Of a DNA stretch of 64,000 nt, positions 8,957 through 19,647 are shown one piece after another. Numbering within the stretch: position 1 is the first letter of the stretch; every line of letters starts with the position of its first letter. The notes under the pieces are model-generated. The model made no database searches. It was not told the origin of the DNA and saw only the letters and a program-made list of their open reading frames with translations. The stretch lies in assembly GCF_027923405.1 (NCBI RefSeq), contig NZ_BQYI01000001.1:4592501-4656500 (forward strand), read 5' to 3'. Position numbers and translations under genes: made by a program. Origin of the DNA: Paenibacillus sp. YYML68 (lineage in GTDB: Bacteria > Bacillota > Bacilli > Paenibacillales > NBRC-103111).

Positions 8957-10662
8957 TACGCCTCGACTCCCTTCTTCAGCTTACCGAGCTCCTCCTGAAG
9001 GGCGCGAAGGCGCGAATACTTTTTCACAATATGGGCCAAGTACCGATCCCACTCCTCCGTTCGCTTCAGCTTCTTATACATCGTCTCCAGCCGCTTGAGC
9101 AGCTTCACCGCTTGCTTATAGGCGTCCCGATTCTTCTCTGCGATGAACTGCTCCGCGCTCAGATGGTACCACGGCAGCAGTAGCTCCCTCGATTCGTTCT
9201 CCATATCCTTCAGCTCGCTCACGCGAAAATCAAGCGGCGTAAATCCGAGCGCCATATGAACGTCCACCCACTCCATATACTTCCCGCGACCGAGCAAGTA
9301 GCCAGAATAATAAGGCATGCTGCGCGGCAGCAAAGCCACAATCGCTTCCTGCATCGACTGCTCCACAGCTGCATAAGGAAGCACCGACTCCCACGTCTCG
9401 AAGTAGTCCTCCAGCACATCCCCTCGGGCGAATTGCACGTACGGTGTGAACCACTTCAGCCAGTCCACAAGCCTGCTCCACTGCTCCATATCTGCGAAGC
9501 CCTGAAAGTATGGGGCGAACTCCACGAACGAGATGTTCTTCATCTTCTCAATCCGCGACCGGGCTGCATCATCATTCTCCGCACGAATATCCAGCACCGT
9601 CATTGCAAGCAGAAGCCGATCGTGACGGTACATACTGAGCGAGTCCTCACGCAATGCCCGTCGCAGCCTCGCTCGCTCGATCTCGACAAGCTCCTCCTCC
9701 CAGAGCAAGGTCCACCATAGCTGTGTGTACGTATGGTTCCATAAGGAAATCGCTGACTGCTCTGGGAACGCATGCTCGGCTACATAAGCGGCTGTCTCCC
9801 GCAGCAGCTCGGCAGGCGGCTTCTCTATGATGTCACCAGCGGTATACGAACTCACGACGTCAACTAGCTGATTAAACGATTGCACCGCAATAACCCGATA
9901 GCACTCCGACCAGCGATAATAATCGTACGAATATTGATGCCGGTAATTCGCAGTTACGATCTCACCCAGCAGCTTCATAATGAACAGCTGAATATGAATC
10001 TCATAGAACGCGCGCCGCAGCTTGCTGCTCCAGCCATCTGCAACGGGCATCAGCCTCTCATTGACCGTCTGGTGCATCGTCGCAAGAGTCGGAAGCTGGT
10101 CGAACATCATAGGACGAATCGTCGCAGAGAAATAGGTATGCCACGCCGTCACACTGTCTGTCATCTTCGGCGGCTCCACCGCCCTGCCCACGCTTTGTGC
10201 AGACTGCTTCCCCTTACGAGAGTCCGGCTGCACCTGCTGCATGCCTGCTCCCCGATCCTCTATTGAGCCCCCCAAGCCTCCATCGAGGCTCGCTAGGCCC
10301 GAGGCGCCTCCAGCTTGCCCCCTTACCCAAGCTGCGCCGCCCGGCGTAATCAGCTGGAATACATTCAACCCCTGCTTCGCGCTCCTGAAAAACATCAACG
10401 CAGCCAGATGCTCGCAGGAGTACGACCTCCTGCAGGTGCAGGTGCTGTGCTGGAACGCATCATGCATCAGCTCGGCCCTCACTTCCTCATCTTCATCCGG
10501 ATCGACGAAAATGCCATAAGAATAACCATCCTGCTCTTCCCAATGCTCGATGTCATCATTCAAGTACATATAGTAGCCGTACTCCAGATCCTTATATGCG
10601 AAATATTGAAACGCCCTCCGCGTCAACTCGCGCAGGGCAGCGGTCTTGCTCTCGATCACCAT
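8956..10662 (-). CDS. SWIM zinc-finger protein (YwqB-like)
   Basis: A protein of 568 residues with a SWIM zinc-binding motif: Cys75, Cys77, Cys83 and His85 in STCTCRRSYSCEHLAALMF, which matches CxCxnCxH. SWIM domains bind DNA or protein partners and recur in SNF2- and MuDR-related proteins. The remainder is helical with many Trp/Tyr residues and has no catalytic motif that I recognise. The gene is first in the SWIM > SNF2 > AT-hook operon, and its stop overlaps the SNF2 start by one base. The B. subtilis ywqB-ywqA pair has the same architecture, so a functional complex with the SNF2 ATPase is likely. Confidence 0.85.
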   Translation of the reverse strand: MVIESKTAALRELTRRAFQYFAYKDLEYGYYMYLNDDIEHWEEQDGYSYGIFVDPDEDEEVRAELMHDAFQHSTCTCRRSYSCEHLAALMFFRSAKQGLNVFQLITPGGAAWVRGQAGGASGLASLDGGLGGSIEDRGAGMQQVQPDSRKGKQSAQSVGRAVEPPKMTDSVTAWHTYFSATIRPMMFDQLPTLATMHQTVNERLMPVADGWSSKLRRAFYEIHIQLFIMKLLGEIVTANYRHQYSYDYYRWSECYRVIAVQSFNQLVDVVSSYTAGDIIEKPPAELLRETAAYVAEHAFPEQSAISLWNHTYTQLWWTLLWEEELVEIERARLRRALREDSLSMYRHDRLLLAMTVLDIRAENDDAARSRIEKMKNISFVEFAPYFQGFADMEQWSRLVDWLKWFTPYVQFARGDVLEDYFETWESVLPYAAVEQSMQEAIVALLPRSMPYYSGYLLGRGKYMEWVDVHMALGFTPLDFRVSELKDMENESRELLLPWYHLSAEQFIAEKNRDAYKQAVKLLKRLETMYKKLKRTEEWDRYLAHIVKKYSRLRALQEELGKLKKGVEA

Positions 10663-10775
10663 AGCGTCCCACCCTTTAACTTAGGCGGACCGACCGTCCA
10701 CCTGTACTTCCCATCATTATAGCATAGGCTCTTATACCCTTAGAAGAAAGATATGATACTGAGCTGCAACAAATA

Positions 10776-10811
10776 TAAAAAAACGACAGCTCCCCTAAGG
10801 AAGCTGTCGTT
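10776..10811 (-). terminator. Rho-independent terminator of groEL
   Basis: On the minus strand, a stem built from AACGACAGCT and its complement (plus-strand arms 10782-10791 and 10801-10811) is followed by a run of seven T. It lies 32 bp beyond the groEL stop. Confidence 0.85.
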
Positions 10812-10842
10812 CTCATATTGATCGGAACCGCTAGGGCTCGGA

Positions 10843-12504
<1,662 letters not shown>

Positions 12505-12581
12505 TTATATAGGTAACGTCACTTTGTCTTCTACGTATAGACTTGCTTGTTGCTTAAGTATATAGGGAAGCGCTGCGGCTC

Positions 12582-12863
12582 TTAGCCAAGAACAGCCAGA
12601 ACGTCGCTTTCACGCATAATCAACAGCTCACGGCCTTCGAACTTCACTTCAGTACCCGCGTACTTGGAGAAAATAACACGGTCGCCTTCCTTCAGCTCGA
12701 GCGCAATGCGTACGCCGTCCTTGAGTGTACCGCTGCCGACTGCAACGACTTTGCCTTCTTGCGGCTTTTCCTTCGCTGTGTCTGGCAGAACGATTCCGCT
12801 TGCGGTCGTCTCCTCCTTCGCGATGGCTTCGATTACTACGCGATCACCCAACGGTTTGATCAT
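12582..12863 (-). CDS. groES: Co-chaperonin GroES (10 kDa)
   Basis: A protein of 93 residues beginning [18 protein letters not shown] and ending SDVLAVLG, which is full length for GroES. It caps the GroEL ring. An AAAGGAGG ribosome binding site precedes the ATG. It is the first gene of the groES-groEL operon, with a CIRCE element and a good SigA-type promoter immediately upstream. HrcA repression released by heat shock is therefore the expected control. Confidence 0.99.
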   Translation of the reverse strand: MIKPLGDRVVIEAIAKEETTASGIVLPDTAKEKPQEGKVVAVGSGTLKDGVRIALELKEGDRVIFSKYAGTEVKFEGRELLIMRESDVLAVLG

Positions 12864-12905
12864 GAGAAAATTGCCTCCTTTAAATTTGGTTTACTTCGTT
12901 TACTA

Positions 12906-12932
12906 TTAGCACTCGAATGTCTATAGTGCTAA
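12906..12932. promoter_or_regulatory. CIRCE operator (HrcA binding site)
   Basis: TTAGCACTC at 12906-12914, a 9-base spacer, then TAGTGCTAA at 12924-12932. This differs at one position from the consensus TTAGCACTC-N9-GAGTGCTAA. It sits in the groES leader just downstream of the promoter, the standard HrcA arrangement. Confidence 0.95.
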
Positions 12933-12943
12933 CAACAATTCTT

Positions 12944-12972
12944 ATAATACTCACTTCGCATAAAATTTGCAA
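12944..12972 (-). promoter_or_regulatory. SigA-type promoter of groES-groEL
   Basis: On the minus strand TTGCAA (12967-12972) is separated by 17 bp from TATTAT (12944-12949). This places the transcription start at or just before the CIRCE element. Confidence 0.75.
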
Positions 12973-13073
12973 GTAGTTTCGCGACTTTTTTGCACCTTCA
13001 CCATTGTCTCCTCGCCGCTGTTAAAATATACAAATTATGAGACGCTTCCTGCTCGCTCCCTTACCCCATCAGT

Positions 13074-13099
13074 AGAAAAAAACCTGCCATCCGGCAGGC
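13074..13099 (-). terminator. Terminator of the tatC operon
   Basis: On the minus strand the stem GCCTGCC/GGCAGGT with loop GGAT is followed by a run of seven T. It starts 10 bp after the tatC stop. Confidence 0.85.
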
Positions 13100-13107
13100 T
13101 TCTCTCC

Positions 13108-13872
13108 CTATTCCTTCTCCTCAGCTTGCTCCTTCTCCCACTGCGCATCCTGAAGCTGCTGCTTCCGATAAACAAGATTAGACAAATAAATGCTGAATTC
13201 GTAGAGCAATATCATCGGAATGGCAACAATAATCGCCGAGATCGCATCTGGTGGAGTAATGAGCGTCGACACGACGACGAGCCCCATATACGCCAGCTTG
13301 CGCACCTTACGGAGCACGGCCGGATTGAGAATACGAATCTTCGTCAGGAACATGACGACAATCGGCAGCTCGAACACTAAGGCAATCGGAATAATAATGC
13401 TGAACATGAAGCCGAAATATTGCGCGATGCCATACGTTTCGCTGAGCTGCATGCTCTGGGCAATGCCCGTCGTGAACAGGAAGGCCATGGTGAACACCAC
13501 ATAATAACCGAAGAACAATCCGGCCAGAAACATAATAAACGCGAACGGCACATACATCAGTGCGGCCCGCTGCTCAATCTCCCGCAGACCTGGCTTGAGG
13601 AATGCCCAGACCTGGTACAGCGTGAACGGAAGCGTAATGAGCAGCCCAATCACAAGCGCGAAGTTCATGTACATCTTGAGCGGGTCCCAAGGCGAGAACG
13701 CGTTCCATTCCATCCCGTTAGCAGGCGGAATTGATTTCAGATACGTAATGATTGGATTGGCAAAAAAGACACCGATCACCATCCCGAGCACCAGCACGAT
13801 GATCGTCCATATGATGCGCTTGCGCAGCTCTGATAAATGATCGACTAAGCTCATGCCATCGTCCTGAGACAT
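13108..13872 (-). CDS. tatC: Twin-arginine translocase subunit TatC
   Basis: A membrane protein of 254 residues with six hydrophobic segments. It has the TatC N-terminal motif MSLVDHLSELRKRIIW and the conserved loop FAFLKPGLREIEQRA-like region (VWAFLKPGLREIEQ). TatC recognises twin-arginine signal peptides and recruits TatA to export folded proteins. It follows tatA on the same strand, which gives a minimal TatA-TatC system of the B. subtilis TatAy-TatCy type. It is the last gene before a strong terminator. The C-terminus is charged and cytosolic. Confidence 0.97.
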   Translation of the reverse strand: MSQDDGMSLVDHLSELRKRIIWTIIVLVLGMVIGVFFANPIITYLKSIPPANGMEWNAFSPWDPLKMYMNFALVIGLLITLPFTLYQVWAFLKPGLREIEQRAALMYVPFAFIMFLAGLFFGYYVVFTMAFLFTTGIAQSMQLSETYGIAQYFGFMFSIIIPIALVFELPIVVMFLTKIRILNPAVLRKVRKLAYMGLVVVSTLITPPDAISAIIVAIPMILLYEFSIYLSNLVYRKQQLQDAQWEKEQAEEKE

Positions 13873-14008
13873 TGCGATTCACCCTGCTTTCTAGATTAGC
13901 AGCCGATCAGGTATGACTAATGCATACCGATCAGCCTTGCCTACCATACTCCCATTATCCTGAGCGATCGGACTCTTGTCTGTCGTTAGCTCCCGGCAAT
14001 CGCCCTCA

Positions 14009-14395
14009 TTAATCCGGCAGCCTGCGCGGATCTTGGCTCCGATTCGAAGCAGCGGGCGCTTGAGGCGCTTGCTGTGGCTGTGGTCCAGTCGCCGACGACT
14101 GAGCAGCTTCCCCATCTGCCCCCGCTCCCGCAGATGGATGTGCCGATGCAACCGTCGGAGCCGGAGCAGCCTCTTGCTGTCCACCCTGCACCGAATCCGG
14201 CTTCGGCGTCACATCCTTACGTCCCGAAGACTCGGCATCATGGACATCGCTCAGCAAATTGCTGGACGCCTGCTTGAACTCGCGGATCGTCCGTCCGAGT
14301 GCACGCCCGAGCTCAGGCAGCTTCTTGGGGCCGAATATGATGAGCGCGATGACGATGATCAGTATCACTTCGGACATCCCTAAATTTCCAAACAT
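14009..14395 (-). CDS. tatA: Twin-arginine translocase subunit TatA
   Basis: I chose the ATG at 14395 because AAAGGAGGG precedes it by about 6 bp; an upstream in-frame start lacks such a site. The protein of about 128 residues has the single N-terminal helix [20 protein letters not shown] with the [10 protein letters not shown] hinge, then an amphipathic helix ([14 protein letters not shown]). A long Pro/Ala/Gln-rich tail follows that is extended compared with the typical 60-70-residue TatA. It forms the translocation assembly with TatC, whose gene starts 136 bp downstream. Confidence 0.95.
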   Translation of the reverse strand: MFGNLGMSEVILIIVIALIIFGPKKLPELGRALGRTIREFKQASSNLLSDVHDAESSGRKDVTPKPDSVQGGQQEAAPAPTVASAHPSAGAGADGEAAQSSATGPQPQQAPQAPAASNRSQDPRRLPD

Positions 14396-14504
14396 CGACA
14401 ACCCTCCTTTGTACCGAACTCGCACAGCTCGTACACGTCAAGCTGAACGCACCAAGCGTCAAGCTTGCTATACCGTACACTTACCTATACATGTCATGCA
14501 TCCT

Positions 14505-15578
14505 TCAGCAGCCTTGCAGACCGCCATAGCCTAGCTCCGTAATGTGCTGACGAGTAATACGCTCTCCAGCGCAAATGTAAGGCAGCAGCACATCAAACGA
14601 GGTATACGGATCATGCATCACGCACCCCGGCAGCCCCATAATCGGCACACCTTCCAGATAGCCGATCAGCAGCATCGAGCCCGGCAGCATCGGTGTGCCA
14701 TAGCTGACGATATCGGTGCCCGCCTGCTTGATCGCGCCCGGCGTCCGATCGTCCGGGTCGACGGACATGCCTCCTGTGAGCAGAATCAAGTCTGCGCCCA
14801 GCTCGTAGCGGAACCGCCGAATGTCCTGTACGATCGTCTCGCTGTCATCCGGTGCGAGCCGCTGCTCGATCACCTCGGAGCCGAGCGCCGCGAGCTTCTC
14901 CTTCACGACCGGACCGAATTTGTCCGTGATGCGGCCCTTGAACACCTCGCTGCCGGTCGTAATGAGCCCGGCGCGCAGCGGCCGGAACGGCTTCACGGAC
15001 ACGACAGCACGGGACGCATGTGAAACCGTACCATCCCCAATGCCATCCGTCTTAACAGCTTCGTCCGAACCAACGCCCCCAGAGCGAGTCAATGCCAGAC
15101 GCTCCGCCTCCGCCACTCGCGCCTCCTCGATCAAGAGAGGAATGACGCGCGTGCCCATCAGCGGTTGTCCGGGCTTCACGACCGTGCCGCTGCGAATCGT
15201 CGACATAATGATCTGGTCAAGCGCATTCACCGCATCCACTCGCGCTTTATCGATCAGAGCGAGCCCGTGAATGGCAGACTTCAGCGTAATCTTACCTTCA
15301 TGCGGCTCCGTCCATTCTACATTAGCCCCTGCAGCAGCCCGGGCAAGACGTGCAGCCGCCTCGTCCTCGTGCAGGTAGCCCGGCTCGAGCCGAATCGTGT
15401 AGATGTGCTCCTTGCCGATGCTCAGCAGCGCCGGGATGTCCTCCTCACGGATGACATGTCCTTTTTTGAACAGCCGACCCTTGAATTGCCCCGGCACAAT
15501 TTGCGTCAGATCGTGTCCAAGCACCATGCCGACCGCCTGCTCGACCGCGACCTCCTCCAGCATCGGGTTAAGCTTCAT
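14505..15578 (-). CDS. Molybdopterin-binding protein (MoeA-like)
   Basis: A protein of about 357 residues. The N-terminal part (EVAVEQAVGMVLGHDLTQI) resembles the MoeA start region. The C-terminal MoCF-type domain has GLITTGSEVFKGRI, LILLTGGMSVDPDDRTP and GLPGCVMHDP. This is the molybdopterin-binding protein family related to MoeA but shorter and lacking a clear full MoeA domain set. It may insert molybdenum or sense the cofactor. The ATG at 15578 has GAGGGGGAGC upstream and overlaps the mogA/moaB stop by 11 bp, so they are coupled. Its context with moaC and moaB supports cofactor work. I would not name it moeA without a domain search. Confidence 0.85.
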   Translation of the reverse strand: MKLNPMLEEVAVEQAVGMVLGHDLTQIVPGQFKGRLFKKGHVIREEDIPALLSIGKEHIYTIRLEPGYLHEDEAAARLARAAAGANVEWTEPHEGKITLKSAIHGLALIDKARVDAVNALDQIIMSTIRSGTVVKPGQPLMGTRVIPLLIEEARVAEAERLALTRSGGVGSDEAVKTDGIGDGTVSHASRAVVSVKPFRPLRAGLITTGSEVFKGRITDKFGPVVKEKLAALGSEVIEQRLAPDDSETIVQDIRRFRYELGADLILLTGGMSVDPDDRTPGAIKQAGTDIVSYGTPMLPGSMLLIGYLEGVPIMGLPGCVMHDPYTSFDVLLPYICAGERITRQHITELGYGGLQGC

Positions 15579-16068
15579 CGGAATGCTCCCCCTCACGGCC
15601 GCTCAGAATGCCGAGCGCATGAGGCAGCTGATCGATGATGGCGTACAGATTCTCGGACACACCCTTCGGACTGCCCGGCAAATTCACGATCAGCGACCTA
15701 CCCCGTATACCGCACACCGCTCTGGAGAGCATCGCCCGTCTCGTCTTCTGCATCGAATACATGCGCATCGCCTCGGCAAGACCGGGCACCTGACGCTCAA
15801 TGACCGCGAGCGTAGCCTCCGGCGTCACATCTCTAGGCGCAAGGCCCGTCCCACCTGTCGTTACGATCAGATCCGCCTTGAAGTAGTCGGTCATCTCGAT
15901 CAGCGCCGCCATAATCTCATCCTGCTCATCCGGCACGATTCGGTACTCGATAATTTGGCCGTTCATCTCTTCCTCGATCAATTCACGAATGACCTGTGCA
16001 CTCGTATCCTCGCGTTCCCCGCGGGAACCGCGATCGCTTGCTGTCAAGATCGCCACTTTCCAGCGCAT
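15568..16068 (-). CDS. moaB: Molybdopterin adenylyltransferase-type protein MogA/MoaB
   Basis: A single MoCF domain of about 166 residues: VAILTASDRGSRGEREDTS at the start, then DLIVTTGGTGLAPRDVTPEA and VNLPGSPKGVSENL. These are the molybdopterin-binding motifs of MoaB/MogA, which adenylate molybdopterin before metal insertion. The ATG at 16068 sits behind GGGGAGGAGCAGGAGC. An in-frame extension of 20 codons upstream is a low-complexity KRLERLKCLERS-type stretch and is probably not translated. The gene lies downstream of moaC on the same strand and overlaps the MoeA-like gene. MogA and MoaB cannot be told apart here. Confidence 0.9.
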   Translation of the reverse strand: MRWKVAILTASDRGSRGEREDTSAQVIRELIEEEMNGQIIEYRIVPDEQDEIMAALIEMTDYFKADLIVTTGGTGLAPRDVTPEATLAVIERQVPGLAEAMRMYSMQKTRRAMLSRAVCGIRGRSLIVNLPGSPKGVSENLYAIIDQLPHALGILSGREGEHSDEA

Positions 16069-16224
16069 GCTCCTGCTCCTCCCCGAAATGCTGCGTTCCA
16101 AACATTTCAAACGTTCCAAGCGTTTCAAGCCTCAAGTTCTCAAGCCTTACTAGCTTCAAGCATGTTCATCCAGCGCATAATGAGCCCCACAAGCAGCCAC
16201 GCCCTCGATCACGCATCAGCTTCG

Positions 16225-16740
16225 CTACTCCTCTGCCAGCCGATAATCCCCGTTCTTCCCACCGGACTTGCTCACCAGCAGCGTAGGACCGATCACCATC
16301 GATTTCTCCGCCGCCTTACACATGTCGTACACGGTCAACGCCGCCGCCGATACGGCCGTCAGCGCCTCCATCTCGACGCCGGTCTTCCCCTTCGTCCGAA
16401 CCGTCGCTTCAATATACAGCTCGTCCTGCCCGTTGTCGCTGAAGTCGACGTCCACCCCAGTTAGCGAGAGCGGATGGCACATCGGTATCCAGTCCGACGT
16501 CTTCTTCGCCGCCATAATCGCCGCGACCTGCGACACCGCCAGCACATCACCCTTGCCGATGCGCCCCTGCTTAATGAGCTGCAGCGTCTCCGGCTTCATC
16601 ACGACCGTCGTTCGGGCCGTTGCCGTGCGGACCGTCTCCGACTTGTCAGAGATGTCCACCATCCTTGCCCGCCCCTGCTCGTCAAAATGCGTCAGCGGAG
16701 ATCCTCCGCCTAACGCTCCACCTTCGTCACGCTCACTCAC
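16225..16740 (-). CDS. moaC: Cyclic pyranopterin monophosphate synthase MoaC
   Basis: A protein of 171 residues with the MoaC hallmarks: [52 protein letters not shown] and the C-terminal [13 protein letters not shown]. MoaC, together with MoaA, makes cyclic pyranopterin monophosphate, the first intermediate of molybdenum cofactor synthesis. A GTG start at 16740 overlaps the end of the upstream cyclo-ligase gene by 8 bp, with GGGGGAG upstream. The N-terminus is about 13 residues longer than usual. moaA is not in the window. Confidence 0.96.
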   Translation of the reverse strand: MSERDEGGALGGGSPLTHFDEQGRARMVDISDKSETVRTATARTTVVMKPETLQLIKQGRIGKGDVLAVSQVAAIMAAKKTSDWIPMCHPLSLTGVDVDFSDNGQDELYIEATVRTKGKTGVEMEALTAVSAAALTVYDMCKAAEKSMVIGPTLLVSKSGGKNGDYRLAEE

Positions 16741-17368
16741 GACAGACTGCTCCCCCTTCCGTCAAGCATCTCTCCTCGGTCACCAGCTCATTGATCCGGA
16801 AATCGAACAAGCCCATCGGCACCTCGTCCACGAGCTGCTCCTCGAACGCTGCGGCAATAATGTACGGCTTCGGCAAGCCTGTCCGCACATATTGCTGCAT
16901 GAAGCGGTCGTAGAAGCCGCCGCCGTAGCCAAGACGCCCCATCCTCAGGTCGAACGCCAGACCCGGCACGATCACGACATCAATTTGCCGAATATCGAAC
17001 AGCTGCGGCGCCTTCGCCACCGGCTCCCGAATGCCCCAATTGCCACGCTCCAGATCGACATAAGACTTGATTTCATATAATTTCATCTGCTTGTAAGCAG
17101 GGATTACCTTCGGCACGACGACCCGCCACGGACGCTTCCAGCAAGCCTCCAGCACAGGCGTCACGTCCACCTCTGTCTTCACAGGCATGTATGTGAACAA
17201 CGTCGGCTTCCGTCTAACGGTCGGATCAGGCTTCAGCAGCTTCTCCAGCCGCTTCAGCAGCTTCTCGCTGATGATCTCCGACTTGCGCAGGCGCTCCTCC
17301 TCGGTAATCGCAGAGCGAACCGCCTCGGCCTGTCGGCGCAGCTCGATTTTCTTCTCTTTAATATTCAT
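16733..17368 (-). CDS. 5-formyltetrahydrofolate cyclo-ligase
   Basis: A protein of 211 residues. The MTHFS signature [13 protein letters not shown] lies in the C-terminal third, following [17 protein letters not shown]. The enzyme uses ATP to convert 5-formyl-THF to 5,10-methenyl-THF, salvaging folate. It is the first gene of the run that continues into moaC, mogA/moaB, the MoeA-like gene, tatA and tatC. It overlaps moaC by 8 bp. It is divergent from the ABC-F gene. Confidence 0.95.
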   Translation of the reverse strand: MNIKEKKIELRRQAEAVRSAITEEERLRKSEIISEKLLKRLEKLLKPDPTVRRKPTLFTYMPVKTEVDVTPVLEACWKRPWRVVVPKVIPAYKQMKLYEIKSYVDLERGNWGIREPVAKAPQLFDIRQIDVVIVPGLAFDLRMGRLGYGGGFYDRFMQQYVRTGLPKPYIIAAAFEEQLVDEVPMGLFDFRINELVTEERCLTEGGAVCRE

Positions 17369-17506
17369 GTAAACGGCCTCTTTTCACCAGTCGATGAAGT
17401 TACTCTAGCGCAGGGAACAAGTTCCGTTTTGCAAATAAACTCCCATTTTCAACAGTTTACAATAAATATGTGATAAAAAAAAGCGCAACACGAAGACGTA
17501 CTCCTC

Positions 17507-17536
17507 TTGAAATCGAAAAAAATCGTCGATTATGCT
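17507..17536 (+). promoter_or_regulatory. Candidate promoter of the ABC-F gene
   Basis: TTGAAA at 17507-17512 and TATGCT at 17531-17536 are separated by 18 bp. They lie about 80 bp before the ABC-F start, leaving a short leader. Confidence 0.5.
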
Positions 17537-17615
17537 AAACTTACAGCACAATCTTCATTTATATAGGTAATCTGTACAGCTATGACGCTGTACATGAGCG
17601 GGAGGTCATAGTGCT

Positions 17616-19613
17616 ATGCTGCTACAAGTATCAGGCATATCCAAGAGCTACGGAGTCACATCTGTGCTTTCGAATATTACATTACAAATTGAAGCGCGCG
17701 AGCGAATCGGTCTCGTCGGCGTCAATGGCGCCGGGAAGTCGACACTGCTGCAAATTATTGCGGGAGAACTCTCGTACGACGAAGGCACGATCTACAAGTC
17801 GAAGGAGACGAAGATCGGATACTTGCGCCAGAACAGCGGGCTCCATTCCGATCGCTCGATCTGGGCCGAGCTGCTCAGCGTATTCACCTCCGTGCTGGAG
17901 ACCGAGAGTGAGCTGCGAAGGCTCGAAGCCCTAATGTCGGACCCTGACGTGCTCGCTGATGACAAAAAAACGGAGGACACGATGCGGCGCTACGCGGAGC
18001 TGTCGGAACGGTTTCGCGCGGCGGGCGGCTATGAGGTCGAGGCGAAGGTACGCGGCATACTGAACGGCATGGGCTTCGGCCAGATGGACCCGGCAACGCC
18101 GGTGCAGGCGCTCAGCGGCGGGCAGAAGACGCGGCTCGCGCTCGCGAAGATGCTGCTCGAGGCGCCTGACCTGCTGCTGCTCGACGAGCCGACGAACCAT
18201 CTCGACATCGCGACGCTCACGTGGCTTGAGCAATATCTGCGCTCATATCCGGGCGCGATCCTCGTCGTCTCGCATGACCGCTACTTCCTCGATGCGCTCG
18301 TTGACGCGATCTACGAGATCGAGCGGCACGCGTCCAAGCGGTATACCGGCAACTACTCGCGGTATGTGGAGCTGAAGCAGGCCGACTACGAATCACAGCT
18401 CAAGCACTACGAGAAGCAGCAGGAAGAGATATCTAAGATGGAGGAGTTCATTCAGCGTAACATCACGCGAGCCTCGACGACAAAGCGTGCCCAGAGCCGC
18501 CGCAAGGCGCTGGAGAAGATGGACCGCCTCGACAAGCCGCTCGGTGAGCTGAAGCGCGCAAGCTTCTCCTTCGAGGTGGAGGCGACGAGCGGCCGCGAGG
18601 TACTGGACGTTCGTGGCTTGTCCATTTCCTACGATGGGACGAAGCCGCTTGCCCGCAGCTTGACCTTCCAGCTTCGCCGCGGCGATACGGCCGCCCTGAT
18701 CGGACCGAACGGCATCGGCAAGACGACGCTGCTGAAGACGCTGATCGGGCACCATCAGCCGGATACCGGCACGTACCTGTGGGGAGCGAATGTGCGGATC
18801 GGCTACTACGATCAGGAGCAGACCGGGCTCAATCCGATCCACTCCGTGCTGGAGGAGGTGTGGAATGCGTTCCCCCATCTGGAGGAAGCGCGCATCCGGA
18901 CCGTGCTCGGCAGCTTCCTGTTCAGCGGCGAGGACGTGTTCAAGAAGATCTCCGCGCTCAGCGGTGGTGAAAAGGCAAGGGTCGCCCTCGCCAAGCTGAT
19001 GCTGCAGAAGGCGAACGTCCTCATCCTGGACGAGCCGACGAACCATCTCGACCTATATTCCAAGGAAGTGCTGGAGTCCGCACTGATCGATTACGAGGGC
19101 ACGCTACTGTTCATCTCGCACGACCGCTACTTCCTCAACAAGATGGCCGAGCGGATGCTGGAGATGTCCCAGCAGGGCATCACTGACTATCTGGGCAACT
19201 ACGACGATTATATCGAGAAAAAAGCCGAGCTCGCCGAGATCGAGCAGCAACGGCTCGCCGACGAAGCCGCGAAGCGCGGAGGTGCAGCGGCAGGAGCAGG
19301 CGCGACTGGCGCTAAAGGCGCAGCTGGCGCCGCCAGTGGAGGCGCGCCAGCGGATAATGCAGCGCTTACTGGCGGAAGCTATGAAGCGAGCAAGCAGGCG
19401 AAGCGCGAGGAGCGCAGCCGTCAGCGCAAGCTCGAGCAGCTCGAGCAGCAGATTGCCGAGCTCGAGGACGAGATCGCCACGCTTGAGCAGGAGCTCGCGC
19501 TGCCTGAGGTGTACAACGACTACGTTCTCGTGCAGGAGAAGAATGAGCAGGTCGAGGCGAAGCGTTCGGCGCTTGCCGATTGCTACGAGCAGTGGGAGCA
19601 GCTAGCGGAATAA
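17616..19613 (+). CDS. ABC-F family ATPase (YdiF-like)
   Basis: A protein of 665 residues with two ABC ATPase domains and no membrane segments. The first has GLVGVNGAGKSTLLQ, LSGGQKTRLALAKML and LLLLDEPTNHLDI. The second has ALIGPNGIGKTTLLK, LSGGEKARVALAKLM and LILDEPTNHLDL. The interdomain linker (YEKQQEEISKMEEFIQRN) is charged and helical, as in ribosome-binding ABC-F factors. A C-terminal coiled coil rich in Glu/Gln follows an Ala/Gly linker at about residues 555-585. ABC-F proteins act on the ribosomal E site. B. subtilis ydiF also lies beside moaC, tatAy/tatCy and groESL, so orthology with YdiF is likely. A resistance role cannot be judged from sequence. Confidence 0.93.
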   Translation: MLLQVSGISKSYGVTSVLSNITLQIEARERIGLVGVNGAGKSTLLQIIAGELSYDEGTIYKSKETKIGYLRQNSGLHSDRSIWAELLSVFTSVLETESELRRLEALMSDPDVLADDKKTEDTMRRYAELSERFRAAGGYEVEAKVRGILNGMGFGQMDPATPVQALSGGQKTRLALAKMLLEAPDLLLLDEPTNHLDIATLTWLEQYLRSYPGAILVVSHDRYFLDALVDAIYEIERHASKRYTGNYSRYVELKQADYESQLKHYEKQQEEISKMEEFIQRNITRASTTKRAQSRRKALEKMDRLDKPLGELKRASFSFEVEATSGREVLDVRGLSISYDGTKPLARSLTFQLRRGDTAALIGPNGIGKTTLLKTLIGHHQPDTGTYLWGANVRIGYYDQEQTGLNPIHSVLEEVWNAFPHLEEARIRTVLGSFLFSGEDVFKKISALSGGEKARVALAKLMLQKANVLILDEPTNHLDLYSKEVLESALIDYEGTLLFISHDRYFLNKMAERMLEMSQQGITDYLGNYDDYIEKKAELAEIEQQRLADEAAKRGGAAAGAGATGAKGAAGAASGGAPADNAALTGGSYEASKQAKREERSRQRKLEQLEQQIAELEDEIATLEQELALPEVYNDYVLVQEKNEQVEAKRSALADCYEQWEQLAE

Positions 19614-19647
19614 AGAGGCTAAGTGATTCAAGGAGGAGGCGGCTGCT

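Noticed and set aside
5435-10662. DISARM-like or other SNF2-bearing defence system
   Set aside because: There is no methyltransferase, nuclease or DUF1998 gene beside it, and the pair resembles the conserved ywqB-ywqA pair, so a housekeeping role is more likely.
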